The notes below the pieces were generated by a model. The model was not told the origin of the DNA. It searched no databases and saw only the letters and a list, made by a program, of their open reading frames with translations. From the NCBI RefSeq assembly GCF_900184685.1, contig NZ_FXXL01000007.1:2108001-2172000 (forward strand): a stretch of DNA of 64,000 bases, in the 5' to 3' direction. A program made the translations under genes and the position numbers. Source of the stretch: Butyricimonas sp. Marseille-P3923 (GTDB taxonomy: Bacteria; Bacteroidota; Bacteroidia; Bacteroidales; Marinifilaceae). Positions 53,108-63,420 of the stretch are shown piece by piece; the first letter of the stretch is position 1; every line of letters begins with the position of its first letter.

Positions 53108-55762
53108 TCAATTCACACCGAGCATCTGATTTATCGTAAACAACATGGCTTGATAATGAGCCTTATCAGCCGGATTTGTCGTTACTATCCCTCGTTCCAG
53201 CAAAGATTTGATCTTCAATGCCGAGTCATAATAATACGTCGTTGATTCATCTATCGCATCACATGTCACGGGACTTTGCCACCCGTACCCGTAGCCAAAG
53301 CCGGACAGTCGCATTTGTTCTGCCATATAAGCCTTTCCTTCCCGTGCTTCCAATTCCGTCAACTCTTTGGAGTAACGTGCGATCGTTCCCGTTTCATCCA
53401 AACCGTAAAGACATATTTCCTGTATCGAGGGAGCATAAGCGACCTCTGCCGAGATTGCGGTCAACCCGATCTTGTTACCCCCGATAAAGGTCAAGGATTT
53501 TCCCATCATATTCACCATCGCTTTCTGCATCACCTTATCGCCGTGCGACAACTTCCGATTTCTGATAGCGGCATCCCATACTCCAACATACAAGTCATTA
53601 AAAAATTCCGCCATCGTGTAAGGATTCTTTTCCTCCAAATAAGAAGACAATGTCACGTTCATATAAATCTTCGTCAACAAATCGGCGACAGCACTATTCA
53701 ACGTTGCCGACGCTTTCGAGTGTAACCCGAACTTGGAGCATACCTCCCGGTTATCCAGCCACTCGTTATTTTGCAGTTGCCCGATCACCCAAGCTACCGC
53801 AGCTTTTTGTTTGGCTTTAGGAACCGGAGTATAACGCTTGGCAGCTGTCCCGTCTTTCGCATCGTTCAAATAAATACCACCGATACAATACGCCGCATTC
53901 TGTAGATAACGGCTATACTGGCTCACGATCTGACCATACAAAGCCTGACGATACTCCGCCGTTTCATCATCTTGAATCCATTTGTTGAGATTCGACAAGA
54001 TATATTTCAGATTCTTGATACCGTATTCTCCGGCTTTTATAGGATCATCCCCCAAGTCTTCCTCCAAGGCACTCGGATCATAGCGACTGGCAAGCTGCTG
54101 TTTACCAAAACGATACATCGGATCGCCCGCTTTGGCATCAATCCACGATTCCAATACCCGAGTTTCCTCCTTCAAGGAAGTGCTTTCCGGAAAATAAGAA
54201 TACAACCATTTGATCACAAATTCATCATAAACACCCAAATCCGGGGGAGTCAAACGCACGTCTTTATCACCGGGTTGAGCCACGTAATTAAACCGGGCAT
54301 AGTCCATGATAGAAGGTGTCGTACCGTATTCGCGGGTAAACTTAGCCGAACGTAGCGAGTCCACGGGGAATGCACTCGACGCCGCCATATTATGCATCAA
54401 ACCGAGGCAATGTCCCATTTCGTGTGAAACCACGTAAGCCAATGCTTCTTTCAACACGTCGTCCGGCAATCTCTTACCTCGCACTCGCGGGTCTACCTGT
54501 GCCGTCTGGATAAAGCGCCAACTCGTCAACATCTTCACGACATCGTTATACACTAGAATAGACGCGTTCAATATTTCTCCCGTGACCGGATCAACCCACG
54601 AGGGCCCCATAGCGTTCTGCACGGCGGAAGGCACGTAGCGTATACAAGAATATTTCAAATTATCCGGGTCGAAATCCGGATTGTCCGTCGGGAAATCCTT
54701 CACTTGCACCACGTTCTTAAAACCAATTTTCTCGAAAGCCTTGTTCCATCTCATCAAACCCATACGTAAAGGTTCTTTCCACAACTCGGGAAAAAGCGGG
54801 TCCATGTAGAACACGATCGGTTTCACGGGTTCCACCGTTTCTCCCCGCTTGAATGCCTCCACATCTTTAGGCTCCAAGCGCCAACGATTGGCTAAAGTAT
54901 AATACTGCAACTGATCGCCCTCGTTGGAAATCTGTTGTTTGAAAGTAAGAAATACCCCCATTCTGGCATCCGAGTAACGGGGACGCATCCGGTCTTCCGG
55001 TAATAATAACAGGGTACGGGTAGCCTTGATCGTCAAAGGACGATTGCTATACAGCATTCTTGTCAACAATTTAGCACTCACGCTATAAGAAAGCGATGAT
55101 TTGATCGACACGTTATCCTCGAAAGCTTTGATATCCTCCAACGAACACAAGGAACGATTCACCGAGGCCGTGTAGGTCAACGGGTAGGAACCCTCGGAAA
55201 CAGAAGAAAGGGCAGCCTCGCCGCCACTAAATAAAGCCGTCACATCAAAAACCACCGCCGAACTATCCGGGGAAAAAGCCAACACTTTGTATGCCTCTAT
55301 AATCGGATTCACGAAATTCTGTGCCACGATCTGTTGCAAACGGACATCCCCGGCATCATAGTTAATCCGGGCATTCACCCGCCTCATGTGCACGGTACTA
55401 TCCGTCAGCGTGAAACAGATATGCATCGGGCTTTGCGGTTTATACCCGTTTATGGCTATCGTGTTATCACTTGTTTCGGTCGTGGCGGAAGCGAGCAGCA
55501 TATCCCGTCCCATCACTTTCAAGGGTATCTCGAAATACAACTTTCCATCCACCTTATGCAAGGTCATAAAACCTCCTTTGGCCATTTCGTGGGCTTTTCC
55601 TTTAAAAAGCTTCTCGTATTTAGAGAGTTTCTTTACCGGGGGACGAGGTGCAGTCTTTTCCTCCTCTTTGGTTGTTTTCTTTTTATCCTCGGATGCACTG
55701 GCGTTCTGGAAACAAGAACCCACGAGCGCCACAGTGACCAACAATATCATCCATCTTTTCAT
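53108..55762 (-). CDS. Zinc-dependent metalloprotease (DUF4953 type), operon B position 3
   Basis: An 884-residue protein most similar to the position-3 protease of operon A (KLSKYEKLFKGKAHEMAKGG; QNAMGPSWVDPVTGEILNAS). The signal region ends near LVGSC, which could be a lipobox. The HEMGHCLGLMH zinc site is at residues 447-457, and the Met-turn SIMDY follows. All catalytic residues are present. It is the last gene of operon B, 7 bp after the position-2 protease. Confidence 0.9.
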   Translation of the reverse strand: MKRWMILLVTVALVGSCFQNASASEDKKKTTKEEEKTAPRPPVKKLSKYEKLFKGKAHEMAKGGFMTLHKVDGKLYFEIPLKVMGRDMLLASATTETSDNTIAINGYKPQSPMHICFTLTDSTVHMRRVNARINYDAGDVRLQQIVAQNFVNPIIEAYKVLAFSPDSSAVVFDVTALFSGGEAALSSVSEGSYPLTYTASVNRSLCSLEDIKAFEDNVSIKSSLSYSVSAKLLTRMLYSNRPLTIKATRTLLLLPEDRMRPRYSDARMGVFLTFKQQISNEGDQLQYYTLANRWRLEPKDVEAFKRGETVEPVKPIVFYMDPLFPELWKEPLRMGLMRWNKAFEKIGFKNVVQVKDFPTDNPDFDPDNLKYSCIRYVPSAVQNAMGPSWVDPVTGEILNASILVYNDVVKMLTSWRFIQTAQVDPRVRGKRLPDDVLKEALAYVVSHEMGHCLGLMHNMAASSAFPVDSLRSAKFTREYGTTPSIMDYARFNYVAQPGDKDVRLTPPDLGVYDEFVIKWLYSYFPESTSLKEETRVLESWIDAKAGDPMYRFGKQQLASRYDPSALEEDLGDDPIKAGEYGIKNLKYILSNLNKWIQDDETAEYRQALYGQIVSQYSRYLQNAAYCIGGIYLNDAKDGTAAKRYTPVPKAKQKAAVAWVIGQLQNNEWLDNREVCSKFGLHSKASATLNSAVADLLTKIYMNVTLSSYLEEKNPYTMAEFFNDLYVGVWDAAIRNRKLSHGDKVMQKAMVNMMGKSLTFIGGNKIGLTAISAEVAYAPSIQEICLYGLDETGTIARYSKELTELEAREGKAYMAEQMRLSGFGYGYGWQSPVTCDAIDESTTYYYDSALKIKSLLERGIVTTNPADKAHYQAMLFTINQMLGVN

Positions 55763-55769
55763 AGTACTA

Positions 55770-58280
55770 TTATTTATATTTTTCTTCTAATATTTTCTCC
55801 GTAACCAAAAGCATCGCCCGGTAGTGCGGACGTTCTTCATCCCGTACTGCGGCAACCTTTTGTTTCAACATCCTGTTGCACTCTTTCACCAGTTTATAGT
55901 AATAAATCGCCTCGTTCTCCAACACCCGGGTTTCAATCATCCGTTGCCAACCGTAGCCATTACCGAATGCCGTCAAATCCACCTCTTCCGAAGCGAGTAA
56001 AGTGGCAGCCGAAAACTGTTTTCCCCCGATAGTAGCCACCCGGGACTGGCAAGCCCCAAGCCATTCCGTTTGCATCAATTTATCGACTAGCGTCAACTCC
56101 TTGTTTTCCATGACCGTTTTCCACACCTCATCATACACGTCCTGCATAAACTCTTCCATCGGGTAAGGATCATCAGACAAATGCGCAGACAATGCCACGT
56201 AAGATTTACGGGCGAGTAAACGGGAAATCACATTGGAACGGGTTCTCCACGAATCGGGCAAACCCAAAGAGAACTTTTCCCATAATTCCCGGTTGTCCAA
56301 CCATTCACTATCTCGCAATTGCCGCATAATCCACAGCACGGCGCACTTCTGCCGCTCTCTAGCCACCGGACAGAAACGCTCTCCGGGGGTTCCCTCCTTT
56401 ACCTCCGTTAAATATATCCCGCCCACGTGAACGAGAGCGCTCATCAGATAGCGCTCGTATTGCGTCACCAACGCCGAGTACAACTGCCGACGATAAGCGG
56501 CATCCGAATCATCTTCTATCCAATCCTTTAAACGTGAAACAATATACCGCAAATTCGCTATCCCATAATCACCCGCCTTCAACACGTCATCCCCCAAATC
56601 ATTTTCCAATGAAGACGGATCGTAAGCACTCATCCATTGCTGTTTCCCAAAACGATAGACCGGATTTCCCGCCTTTTCATCTATCCATGCTTCCAGCACC
56701 CGGGATTCCTCCTCGAAAGAAGCCATATCCCACAAAGGCGTGTACAACCACCGGATAACAAATTCATCATACTCACCCAAATCCGGCGGAGTTAATCGTA
56801 CACCCCGATCTCCCGGTTGAGCCACGTAATTATATTGCAACCGATCCATGATCGAAGGTGTAATACCATATTTCGAGGTAAAAGAAGCCGAACGCAACGA
56901 ATCGACCGGGTAAGCGTAAGAAGCAGCCAGATTATTCATCAGCCCCAGACAGTTCCCCATTTTCTGTGCTGCCATAGCTTCCAACGACTCGCCAATCACC
57001 TCGTCCGGTATCTTCTTTGCCCTCACGTTAGAGTCTATTTGTGCCGTCTGCACGAACCGATCCCGCTGAATCGCTTTTACCACGTCGTTGAATATCAATA
57101 TCCGGGCATTCAATATCTCCCCCGATGACGGGTCTACCCAAAAAGGACCGACACCCTCTTCCAACGTGAAAGGAATATACCTCACACACGAGTATTTCAG
57201 GTTATCGGGAGCAAAATCAGAGTCGTCCGTCGGGAAATCCCTCACTTGAATCACGTTCTTGAAACCGATCTTCTCGAAAGCCTTGTTCCATCTCAATATC
57301 CCCCTCTTGATTGGTTCTTTCCACCCTTCCGGAAAATGATTGTCCACGTACATGACGATCGGCTTCATCGGTTCCGTGAGTTCACCCCGCTTGTAAGCCT
57401 CCGCGTCCCGGGGTTCGACACGCCACCGCCGGGCAAGCGAATAGGAACGTATAGCCTCACCCTCGACCGGAATATGTTCTCGTTCCGTCAGAAACAACCC
57501 AAGACGGGAATCCGACAAACGGGGACGCATCTTATCCTCCGGCAACAACATCAATGTCCGGGTTACCTCCACGGTTACCGGCTCCTGCTTCATCACCGGA
57601 AATATAAAATAGTAAGCACTAATCGAGTAGGACAGCGAAGACCTTACCGACACGTTATCGTCAAATGCCTTGACCTCACCCAAATGAGAATAAGCAGGCG
57701 TCATCTTTCCCGTGATCCGGAATTGCCCGGAAGCCGGAACGATCGGGGTAAGCTCCCGCACGTCCGAAATAAATAAAGATGTCACATCGAAAACAACTGC
57801 CGAACTATCCCGATTATATGCCAAAATCTTATAACCATACAATATCGGATCACTATACCCCTGTGCCATCACTTGCCTCATCCGGGGATTATTCTCGTCT
57901 ACTGTCACGGAAGTTGCCACCAGTCGCAATTGCACCGTGCTGTCCTGTATCATGAAGCGCATGTGCATCCCTCCACCGGGCGCATATCCGCTCACGGCAG
58001 CCAGATTGTCACTCGTCCCGGAAGTAGCCGAGGCAAGCAACATATCCCGTCCCATCCACTTCAACGGCATCTCGAAATAAAGTTTCCCGTCCATCTTATG
58101 CAATGTCATAAAATCACCGGAAACTGTTATATATTTTTTACCTTGAAACAGTTTCTCGTATTTCCCCGGTTGCGCCGTCTCCTCTTTTTTCCGCTTCTTT
58201 CGTTCGGAAGCAGACACGGTAGAAACAGACCAAAAGCCCAGAGCAACCAAAACTACACAAGGTATTATCCACTTTCTCAT
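55770..58280 (-). CDS. Catalytically dead DUF4953-type metalloprotease homologue, operon B position 2
   Basis: 836 residues from MRKWIIPC (an ATG 6 bp upstream is possible). Domain layout and length match the paralogues, and the frame is intact. The zinc motif is destroyed: where the others read HExGHCLGLMH, it reads QKMGNCLGLMN (about residues 439-449, DNA 56934-56966). All three His ligands and the catalytic Glu are therefore replaced, while the structural CLGLM is kept. The Met-turn is also altered (SIMDRLQYNYV for SIMDYARFNYV). Its counterpart in operon A (2898-5516) keeps the active site. It is probably a pseudoenzyme that binds substrate or partners. Confidence 0.9.
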   Translation of the reverse strand: MRKWIIPCVVLVALGFWSVSTVSASERKKRKKEETAQPGKYEKLFQGKKYITVSGDFMTLHKMDGKLYFEMPLKWMGRDMLLASATSGTSDNLAAVSGYAPGGGMHMRFMIQDSTVQLRLVATSVTVDENNPRMRQVMAQGYSDPILYGYKILAYNRDSSAVVFDVTSLFISDVRELTPIVPASGQFRITGKMTPAYSHLGEVKAFDDNVSVRSSLSYSISAYYFIFPVMKQEPVTVEVTRTLMLLPEDKMRPRLSDSRLGLFLTEREHIPVEGEAIRSYSLARRWRVEPRDAEAYKRGELTEPMKPIVMYVDNHFPEGWKEPIKRGILRWNKAFEKIGFKNVIQVRDFPTDDSDFAPDNLKYSCVRYIPFTLEEGVGPFWVDPSSGEILNARILIFNDVVKAIQRDRFVQTAQIDSNVRAKKIPDEVIGESLEAMAAQKMGNCLGLMNNLAASYAYPVDSLRSASFTSKYGITPSIMDRLQYNYVAQPGDRGVRLTPPDLGEYDEFVIRWLYTPLWDMASFEEESRVLEAWIDEKAGNPVYRFGKQQWMSAYDPSSLENDLGDDVLKAGDYGIANLRYIVSRLKDWIEDDSDAAYRRQLYSALVTQYERYLMSALVHVGGIYLTEVKEGTPGERFCPVARERQKCAVLWIMRQLRDSEWLDNRELWEKFSLGLPDSWRTRSNVISRLLARKSYVALSAHLSDDPYPMEEFMQDVYDEVWKTVMENKELTLVDKLMQTEWLGACQSRVATIGGKQFSAATLLASEEVDLTAFGNGYGWQRMIETRVLENEAIYYYKLVKECNRMLKQKVAAVRDEERPHYRAMLLVTEKILEEKYK

Positions 58281-58291
58281 AATCATCTATT

Positions 58292-60880
58292 TTAATTCAT
58301 TCCCGCCTGTTTACCCAAAACCTGCTTTATCATGAACAGCATCGCTTGATAATGCGTTTGATCCTTTCCCGTGAAACTTTCCATCTTTTCCTCCAGCAAA
58401 CGCTTTATTTTAAACATAGCCTCTAAATAATAAGTCGGCATCTCTTCCAACGCCCGGGTATCCACCACTCGTTGCCACCCGTACCCATTCCCGAAACGAG
58501 ACAATTCATGTTGCCGTATCACGCCGATATACCGCTCCGTCATTCCCGTCGGGTCCAATCCATAACACCACGTATCCAACAACGTCGGACAATCTCCATC
58601 TGTCAAGCCAACCCGACTTCCAACCATCGTTTTCATCGGTTCCTCCGACTGTTTCACGAATAGCGATTGCAGGATCATATCTCCCGCCGTCAATTCCCGT
58701 CCCTCGATAGCACTCGCCCATATCCCCGCATACAGATCATTGAAATAATCCCCGACCGGATATCCTCCCGCGAGTGAAGCCGACAAGGTAACCCGGCTAC
58801 ACGAGGCGATCAGTTGCTTGCCGATAATCTCTGTCAAATTCACGGACGAAGCCATTCCCAACGGGAATTTCCGTAACACAAGCGGATCATCCAACCACGC
58901 CATATTCCTCAACTGCTCGAACACCCATTTCACAGAAGCTTTTTGTATTTCAGCGGATACCGGTCGATAGCGTTTATAAAAACTTTCCTCTTTGGCGTCG
59001 GAAAGATATATTCCCCCTATATTATAGGTCACGTTCCGGATATAGCGATAGTATTGATTTACAATATGATCATACAATTGCTGACGATACTCCGCCGCCG
59101 GATCATCTTCAATCCATTCATTCAACCGGGCAAGGATATATTTCAGATTCTGTATACCGTATTCTCCCGCTTTCATGGGATCATCTCCCAAGTCCTCCTC
59201 GATTGCGGACGGATCATAACGCCCCATAAGTTGCTGTCTTCCGAAACGATACATCGGATTATCCGCTTTCTCGTCCACCCAACTTTCCAATACCTTCGCC
59301 TCGTCCCATATCGAAGTCGTCCCGTAAACAGGCGTGTACAACCACCGGATAACAAATTCGTCATACACTCCTAAATCCGGAGGTGTCAGCTTCACTCCCG
59401 CATCACCGGGCTGCGCCACGTAATTAAAGCGGGCATAATCCATAATCGAAGGTGTCGTACCATATTTCCCCGTGAACCCGACCGAACGCAATGAATCCAC
59501 GGGATAAGCACTCGATGCCGCCATATTATGCATCAGTCCCAAACAATGTCCCACCTCGTGTGCCACGACGTAACTCAACGATTCGTGTAATACCGCTTCT
59601 GGCAACACCTTTCCCCGTACCGACGGGTCTACCTGTGCCGTCTGCACGAAGCGCCAGCCCCGAATCATCTCGATCACGTTATTATAAATCAATACACTCG
59701 CGTTCAATATTTCTCCGGTAGACGGGTCTACCCACGAGGGTCCCATGGCATTAGCCACCCCTGTCGGCACGTAGCGAATACAGGAATACGTCAAGTTATC
59801 GGGATCAAACGAACGATCATCCCGGGGAAAATCCCGTACTTGCATCACGTTTTTAAAACCGATCTTCTCAAAGGCACGATTCCATTTCAATACCCCTTCC
59901 CGTATCGGCTTTTTCCAAGCCTCCGGGAAAAGTGTATCCACGTAAAAAACAATAGGCTTCACGGGTTCTACCGGTTTTCCCCGTCGATAAGCCTCTTCGT
60001 CCCGAGGCTCCAAACGCCAACGATTGGCATAAGTACATTTTCTTACCTCTTCACCCCGCTCCGACAGATAACGCTTTTGCGTCAGAAATACCCCTAATCT
60101 CAAATCAGAAATCCGGGGACGCATCCTCTTTTCCGGTAACAACAACAAAGTCCGGGTTACCTCCACGTTCAGCGGTTGATCTTTCACCAACGCCATCCGG
60201 TCATAAGTAACCGAATAATTATACATCAATCGTGATTTCACAGACACATTATCTTCAAACGCCTTTAATTCCAGCACAGAAGACAGATTACCATTATAAG
60301 AAGCCGTCACCTTCATTCCCCCACTCTCGTCGGGTATCGGTGACAACTGAGGTTCTTCGTTCAAAAACATCCCCGTCATCTCGAACACCACCGCCAAACT
60401 ATCCGGCGTATACGCCAATACCTTGTAAGCCGCCGCTACCGGATCACTGTAATTCTGTCGAATAATCTGTTCCATCTTCTCTTTATCCCCATCCGCAGCT
60501 ATCCAAGCATTCACCTTCCTCAACTGTACCATACCGTTCTCCAACGTGAACCGGACATGCAAGGGAGTATTCTCTTTATAACCATTCGTGCATACTGTGT
60601 TATCCGTGGAAACCGTAGTCGTAGAAGCAAGTAACAACTCTCTCCCCATCAGTCGCAAAGGATATTCCAAATAAACCTTTCCGTCCATTTTATGTACCGC
60701 CATAAATTTACTGATAGCGGTTTCATATCTTTTCCCTTTAAATAATTTATCGTACTCGCTCAACTCCACCTTTACCTCCGCCTTGCCTTTCTTCTTCTTT
60801 TTCCAGAATCCGGCATCCGCGGAACAAGGGCAAGCCAACAAATACACGAACCACACACCCCATACTAACCATTTACTCAT
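58292..60880 (-). CDS. Zinc-dependent metalloprotease (DUF4953 type), operon B position 1
   Basis: 862 residues from the ATG at 60880 (MSKWLVWGVW). The frame extends to a TTG at 60907, but the ATG fits the paralogues. A signal peptide and a lysine run (FWKKKKKGK) are followed by the usual domains. The zinc motif HEVGHCLGLMH is at about residues 441-451. TGVANAMGPSWVDPSTGEIL is shared specifically with the position-1 protease of operon A. A 119-bp gap with a 14-bp perfect hairpin separates it from the lipoprotein gene upstream. Confidence 0.9.
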   Translation of the reverse strand: MSKWLVWGVWFVYLLACPCSADAGFWKKKKKGKAEVKVELSEYDKLFKGKRYETAISKFMAVHKMDGKVYLEYPLRLMGRELLLASTTTVSTDNTVCTNGYKENTPLHVRFTLENGMVQLRKVNAWIAADGDKEKMEQIIRQNYSDPVAAAYKVLAYTPDSLAVVFEMTGMFLNEEPQLSPIPDESGGMKVTASYNGNLSSVLELKAFEDNVSVKSRLMYNYSVTYDRMALVKDQPLNVEVTRTLLLLPEKRMRPRISDLRLGVFLTQKRYLSERGEEVRKCTYANRWRLEPRDEEAYRRGKPVEPVKPIVFYVDTLFPEAWKKPIREGVLKWNRAFEKIGFKNVMQVRDFPRDDRSFDPDNLTYSCIRYVPTGVANAMGPSWVDPSTGEILNASVLIYNNVIEMIRGWRFVQTAQVDPSVRGKVLPEAVLHESLSYVVAHEVGHCLGLMHNMAASSAYPVDSLRSVGFTGKYGTTPSIMDYARFNYVAQPGDAGVKLTPPDLGVYDEFVIRWLYTPVYGTTSIWDEAKVLESWVDEKADNPMYRFGRQQLMGRYDPSAIEEDLGDDPMKAGEYGIQNLKYILARLNEWIEDDPAAEYRQQLYDHIVNQYYRYIRNVTYNIGGIYLSDAKEESFYKRYRPVSAEIQKASVKWVFEQLRNMAWLDDPLVLRKFPLGMASSVNLTEIIGKQLIASCSRVTLSASLAGGYPVGDYFNDLYAGIWASAIEGRELTAGDMILQSLFVKQSEEPMKTMVGSRVGLTDGDCPTLLDTWCYGLDPTGMTERYIGVIRQHELSRFGNGYGWQRVVDTRALEEMPTYYLEAMFKIKRLLEEKMESFTGKDQTHYQAMLFMIKQVLGKQAGMN

Positions 60881-60940
60881 ACATCTTTTTTTAATACGTC
60901 GAACCAAACACCCCTCTTTTTAAACACAAAGAGTTTTTAA

Positions 60941-60973
60941 TTCAAGGTGTTATCTTTAGGATAACACCTTGAA
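60941..60973 (-). promoter_or_regulatory. Perfect 14-bp hairpin between lipoprotein and protease genes, operon B
   Basis: TTCAAGGTGTTATC (60941-60954) and its exact complement (60960-60973) enclose a 5-nt loop. On the minus strand the stem is followed by TTAAAAACTC, not a clean T-tract. It holds the same position and stem length as the hairpin of operon A, but with unrelated sequence. Confidence 0.7.
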
Positions 60974-60999
60974 AAACATCATATCAATAAAACTCAACA

Positions 61000-61917
61000 C
61001 TATTTAAATCTAGCTTTCATATCCGCCACGACTTTCTTCATCAAGTCATACTTTTTCAGCACGTAAGGATAATCTTTATATTTCTCCTTGAAAGCCGCGT
61101 CGTCATTCATGTACACCTCGGTCACGTAATCCATCACGTCCCGCTGTTCCGTTACAGTTTGGCAAGTGTTTGCATTATTAGCCTCTTTCCGGTCAAAAGA
61201 CAAGAATCCGAAATTCGCCACGGGAGCCATTTTAGGAGTCGTACCGCCAGTCAATCTAAAAGCATACAATGATCCGTTCGGGTTCACCTCTTTCCTCGAA
61301 ACATTAATGAATGATTCTAATTCAACAATACAGCTATCCGCCAAATACGCCCCGATCTGTTCCCCGACCACTTCCACTGCTAATCGGTTCAATTCGACAT
61401 CACTCATATCCTTCAATTTTTCCACGTGAGATACCAACGTTGTCATCATACCACGGAAACAATTTCCCTCATAAGAAGACAAATTTGACAAGGTTACTTT
61501 TTTAACCAACAAGAAACACCGTGGGTATAATACCGGAGAAATCAATTCCGGTATCACTCGATCTTTTATAAACTTCACACCTTCTATCAAAGCATCTTCC
61601 TGATCGCTCAACTCAAATGTCGTTTTCTTATACATTGTTTCGATCGTGTAATCCGGGTCAATCACCTCGTAATATATCACCGGTTCCCCGAAAGCATCTA
61701 CACCTCGATCTTGAACCCCTATCGTATCTTTATAAAAGATAGGAATCCCATATTCTTTATATACCAGATATCTCTGATGGTCCAACGGATTTTCAGAATC
61801 TTCCAAAATATACCAATTCCGATCCATATATGACGGACTTATATCACTCTCTTTATAACAACTGCCCAAAAGAAACATTCCGCATATATATCCTAAAAAT
61901 AATATTTTCGCTTTCAT
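61000..61917 (-). CDS. Zincin-like SusCD-associated lipoprotein without HExxH, operon B
   Basis: A 305-residue lipoprotein (FLLGSCYKESD lipobox), homologue of 8232-9167. Shared parts are PLDHQRYLVYKEYGIPIFYK, CFRGMMTTLV, DVELNRLAVEVVGEQIGAYL and DYVTEVYMNDDAAF. As in the first copy, the expected metal motif is missing (AVEVVGEQIGAYL). It follows SusD after 23 bp and is likely a surface partner of the SusCD complex; catalytic function is doubtful. Confidence 0.7.
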   Translation of the reverse strand: MKAKILFLGYICGMFLLGSCYKESDISPSYMDRNWYILEDSENPLDHQRYLVYKEYGIPIFYKDTIGVQDRGVDAFGEPVIYYEVIDPDYTIETMYKKTTFELSDQEDALIEGVKFIKDRVIPELISPVLYPRCFLLVKKVTLSNLSSYEGNCFRGMMTTLVSHVEKLKDMSDVELNRLAVEVVGEQIGAYLADSCIVELESFINVSRKEVNPNGSLYAFRLTGGTTPKMAPVANFGFLSFDRKEANNANTCQTVTEQRDVMDYVTEVYMNDDAAFKEKYKDYPYVLKKYDLMKKVVADMKARFK

Positions 61918-61940
61918 ACTCTTATTTTATATTTTCACAT

Positions 61941-63410
61941 TTATCTATCCGGACGTACATTGTTTTTCAAGGCACCCTCATTCGATATAAGCGCACTACT
62001 CGGGAATGGCATCAACCAACCTCCATCACCGGGATATTCCTCCAAGACATACGTTTTCTCAAGTATGGCACTACTTCCCGTCCAAGTATAGTAAGGATGC
62101 TCGATCCTTGTCTTTTGCGGATATTTCGGGTGTACAGCATAACGTTTCAAATCAAACCAGCGTTGTCCCATGAAACAAAGATCACGACGACGCTCTGCCC
62201 TGATGAATTTCACCAGATCTTCTCCCGTCAAATTTATCGTTCCCGCGTCGGTCATTCTATTCTCACGTAATTTCTGCAATGTCTCGATCGCTTCATCTGT
62301 CCTACCCAACATCGCCAGTGCCTCCGCCTTATTCAAATACACTTCCGAGAACACCAAGCTAATACTGTAAGTTTCGCCTGTCCCGGCCTTTACCATACCG
62401 AAATAATTCCCCAAATAATACCTAAAAAAATGAGAATTGCCACCCGAAACAAAACGTAAATCATTGGGGTCATCATAACAATTAATCAAATCGGTAGAAA
62501 CTGCAACCGACTCGTATGTCGTTTGAAACAATAGCGAGCAATAACTATTAGTAAAAATACACTCGTTTGATACCTGTTTCCGGTATGCAGTCTGGAAAGC
62601 AGACGGAGTCATCGCATTCAAGTTATACAACACCAGATCCCCCGGCTTTTCCAAAATAGCATTACATTGTTCCAATGCCAATTCGTACTCGTTCATGTAC
62701 AAATAAGTCTTGGCAAGCAAAGCCCGGGCAGCATTCTGATTTGCCCTGCGCGTCGATGGTTGTGTCACGCCTTCTAAATAAACGACCGCTTCCTTCGCAT
62801 CACTTACGATCTGCTGGTAACACTCCTCCACGCTGTTCCGGCTATACCCTTTGTCTTCAATATACTCTGTCAACTTAATCGGCACCCCCAAATCTGTTGA
62901 CGCCGACACCGTATTGTAAGGATGTCCCCAAAGATTTACTAGATAAAAATAATAAAACGCTCTCAAAAAATAAGCTTCCCCCATGATCCGGTCATGCTCC
63001 TTCTCGTCCTTAAATCGATCTAATTCAGCTAGAATCACGTTCACCATCCCGATACACGAGTAAAGTTTATCCCATCCCGAGGGACCAGCCCACATATTGG
63101 GAGAGTCATCATTAAAAGGATAGGCATCCCACCGATAAAAATAACGCATATGATTAAACATCGCCGCAACAACATCCGACGGTGCTTTTGCCAAAAAATG
63201 CGTCACATCATCATCCATCACATCCAGCCACAAAAAGCGATATGGATCTCCAGTCTTATTCTTTTGCAAATATCCGTTTCCTATCAACAACTCATCCAAA
63301 TCCTGAGTCGAATGAACGTAACTCAAATTCTGTGACTCCTCCTCCAGAAATTCACCGCAGGAAGTCGTTACCAAAAGTAACGCTATCACATATAGATATA
63401 TTCTATTCAT
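61941..63410 (-). CDS. SusD/RagB-family substrate-binding lipoprotein, operon B
   Basis: 489 residues from MNRIYLYVIALLLVTTSCGE (lipobox VTTSC); the frame opens at 63434 but this ATG gives a proper lipoprotein signal. SusD signatures are GEAYFLRAFYYFYLVNLWGH, ARALLAKTYLYMNEYELALE and FIRAERRRDLCFMGQRWFDL. It partners the SusC whose end lies 10 bp upstream. The ligand-facing middle section (about 250-340) differs most from the operon A copy, which suggests a related but different substrate. Confidence 0.95.
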   Translation of the reverse strand: MNRIYLYVIALLLVTTSCGEFLEEESQNLSYVHSTQDLDELLIGNGYLQKNKTGDPYRFLWLDVMDDDVTHFLAKAPSDVVAAMFNHMRYFYRWDAYPFNDDSPNMWAGPSGWDKLYSCIGMVNVILAELDRFKDEKEHDRIMGEAYFLRAFYYFYLVNLWGHPYNTVSASTDLGVPIKLTEYIEDKGYSRNSVEECYQQIVSDAKEAVVYLEGVTQPSTRRANQNAARALLAKTYLYMNEYELALEQCNAILEKPGDLVLYNLNAMTPSAFQTAYRKQVSNECIFTNSYCSLLFQTTYESVAVSTDLINCYDDPNDLRFVSGGNSHFFRYYLGNYFGMVKAGTGETYSISLVFSEVYLNKAEALAMLGRTDEAIETLQKLRENRMTDAGTINLTGEDLVKFIRAERRRDLCFMGQRWFDLKRYAVHPKYPQKTRIEHPYYTWTGSSAILEKTYVLEEYPGDGGWLMPFPSSALISNEGALKNNVRPDR

Positions 63411-63420
63411 ATTCTTTCTA

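Noticed and set aside
55770-58280. Frameshift or pseudogene explanation for the protease without HExxH
   Set aside because: The frame is intact over 836 residues with conserved flanking motifs, so it is treated as a coding pseudoenzyme and not a broken gene.
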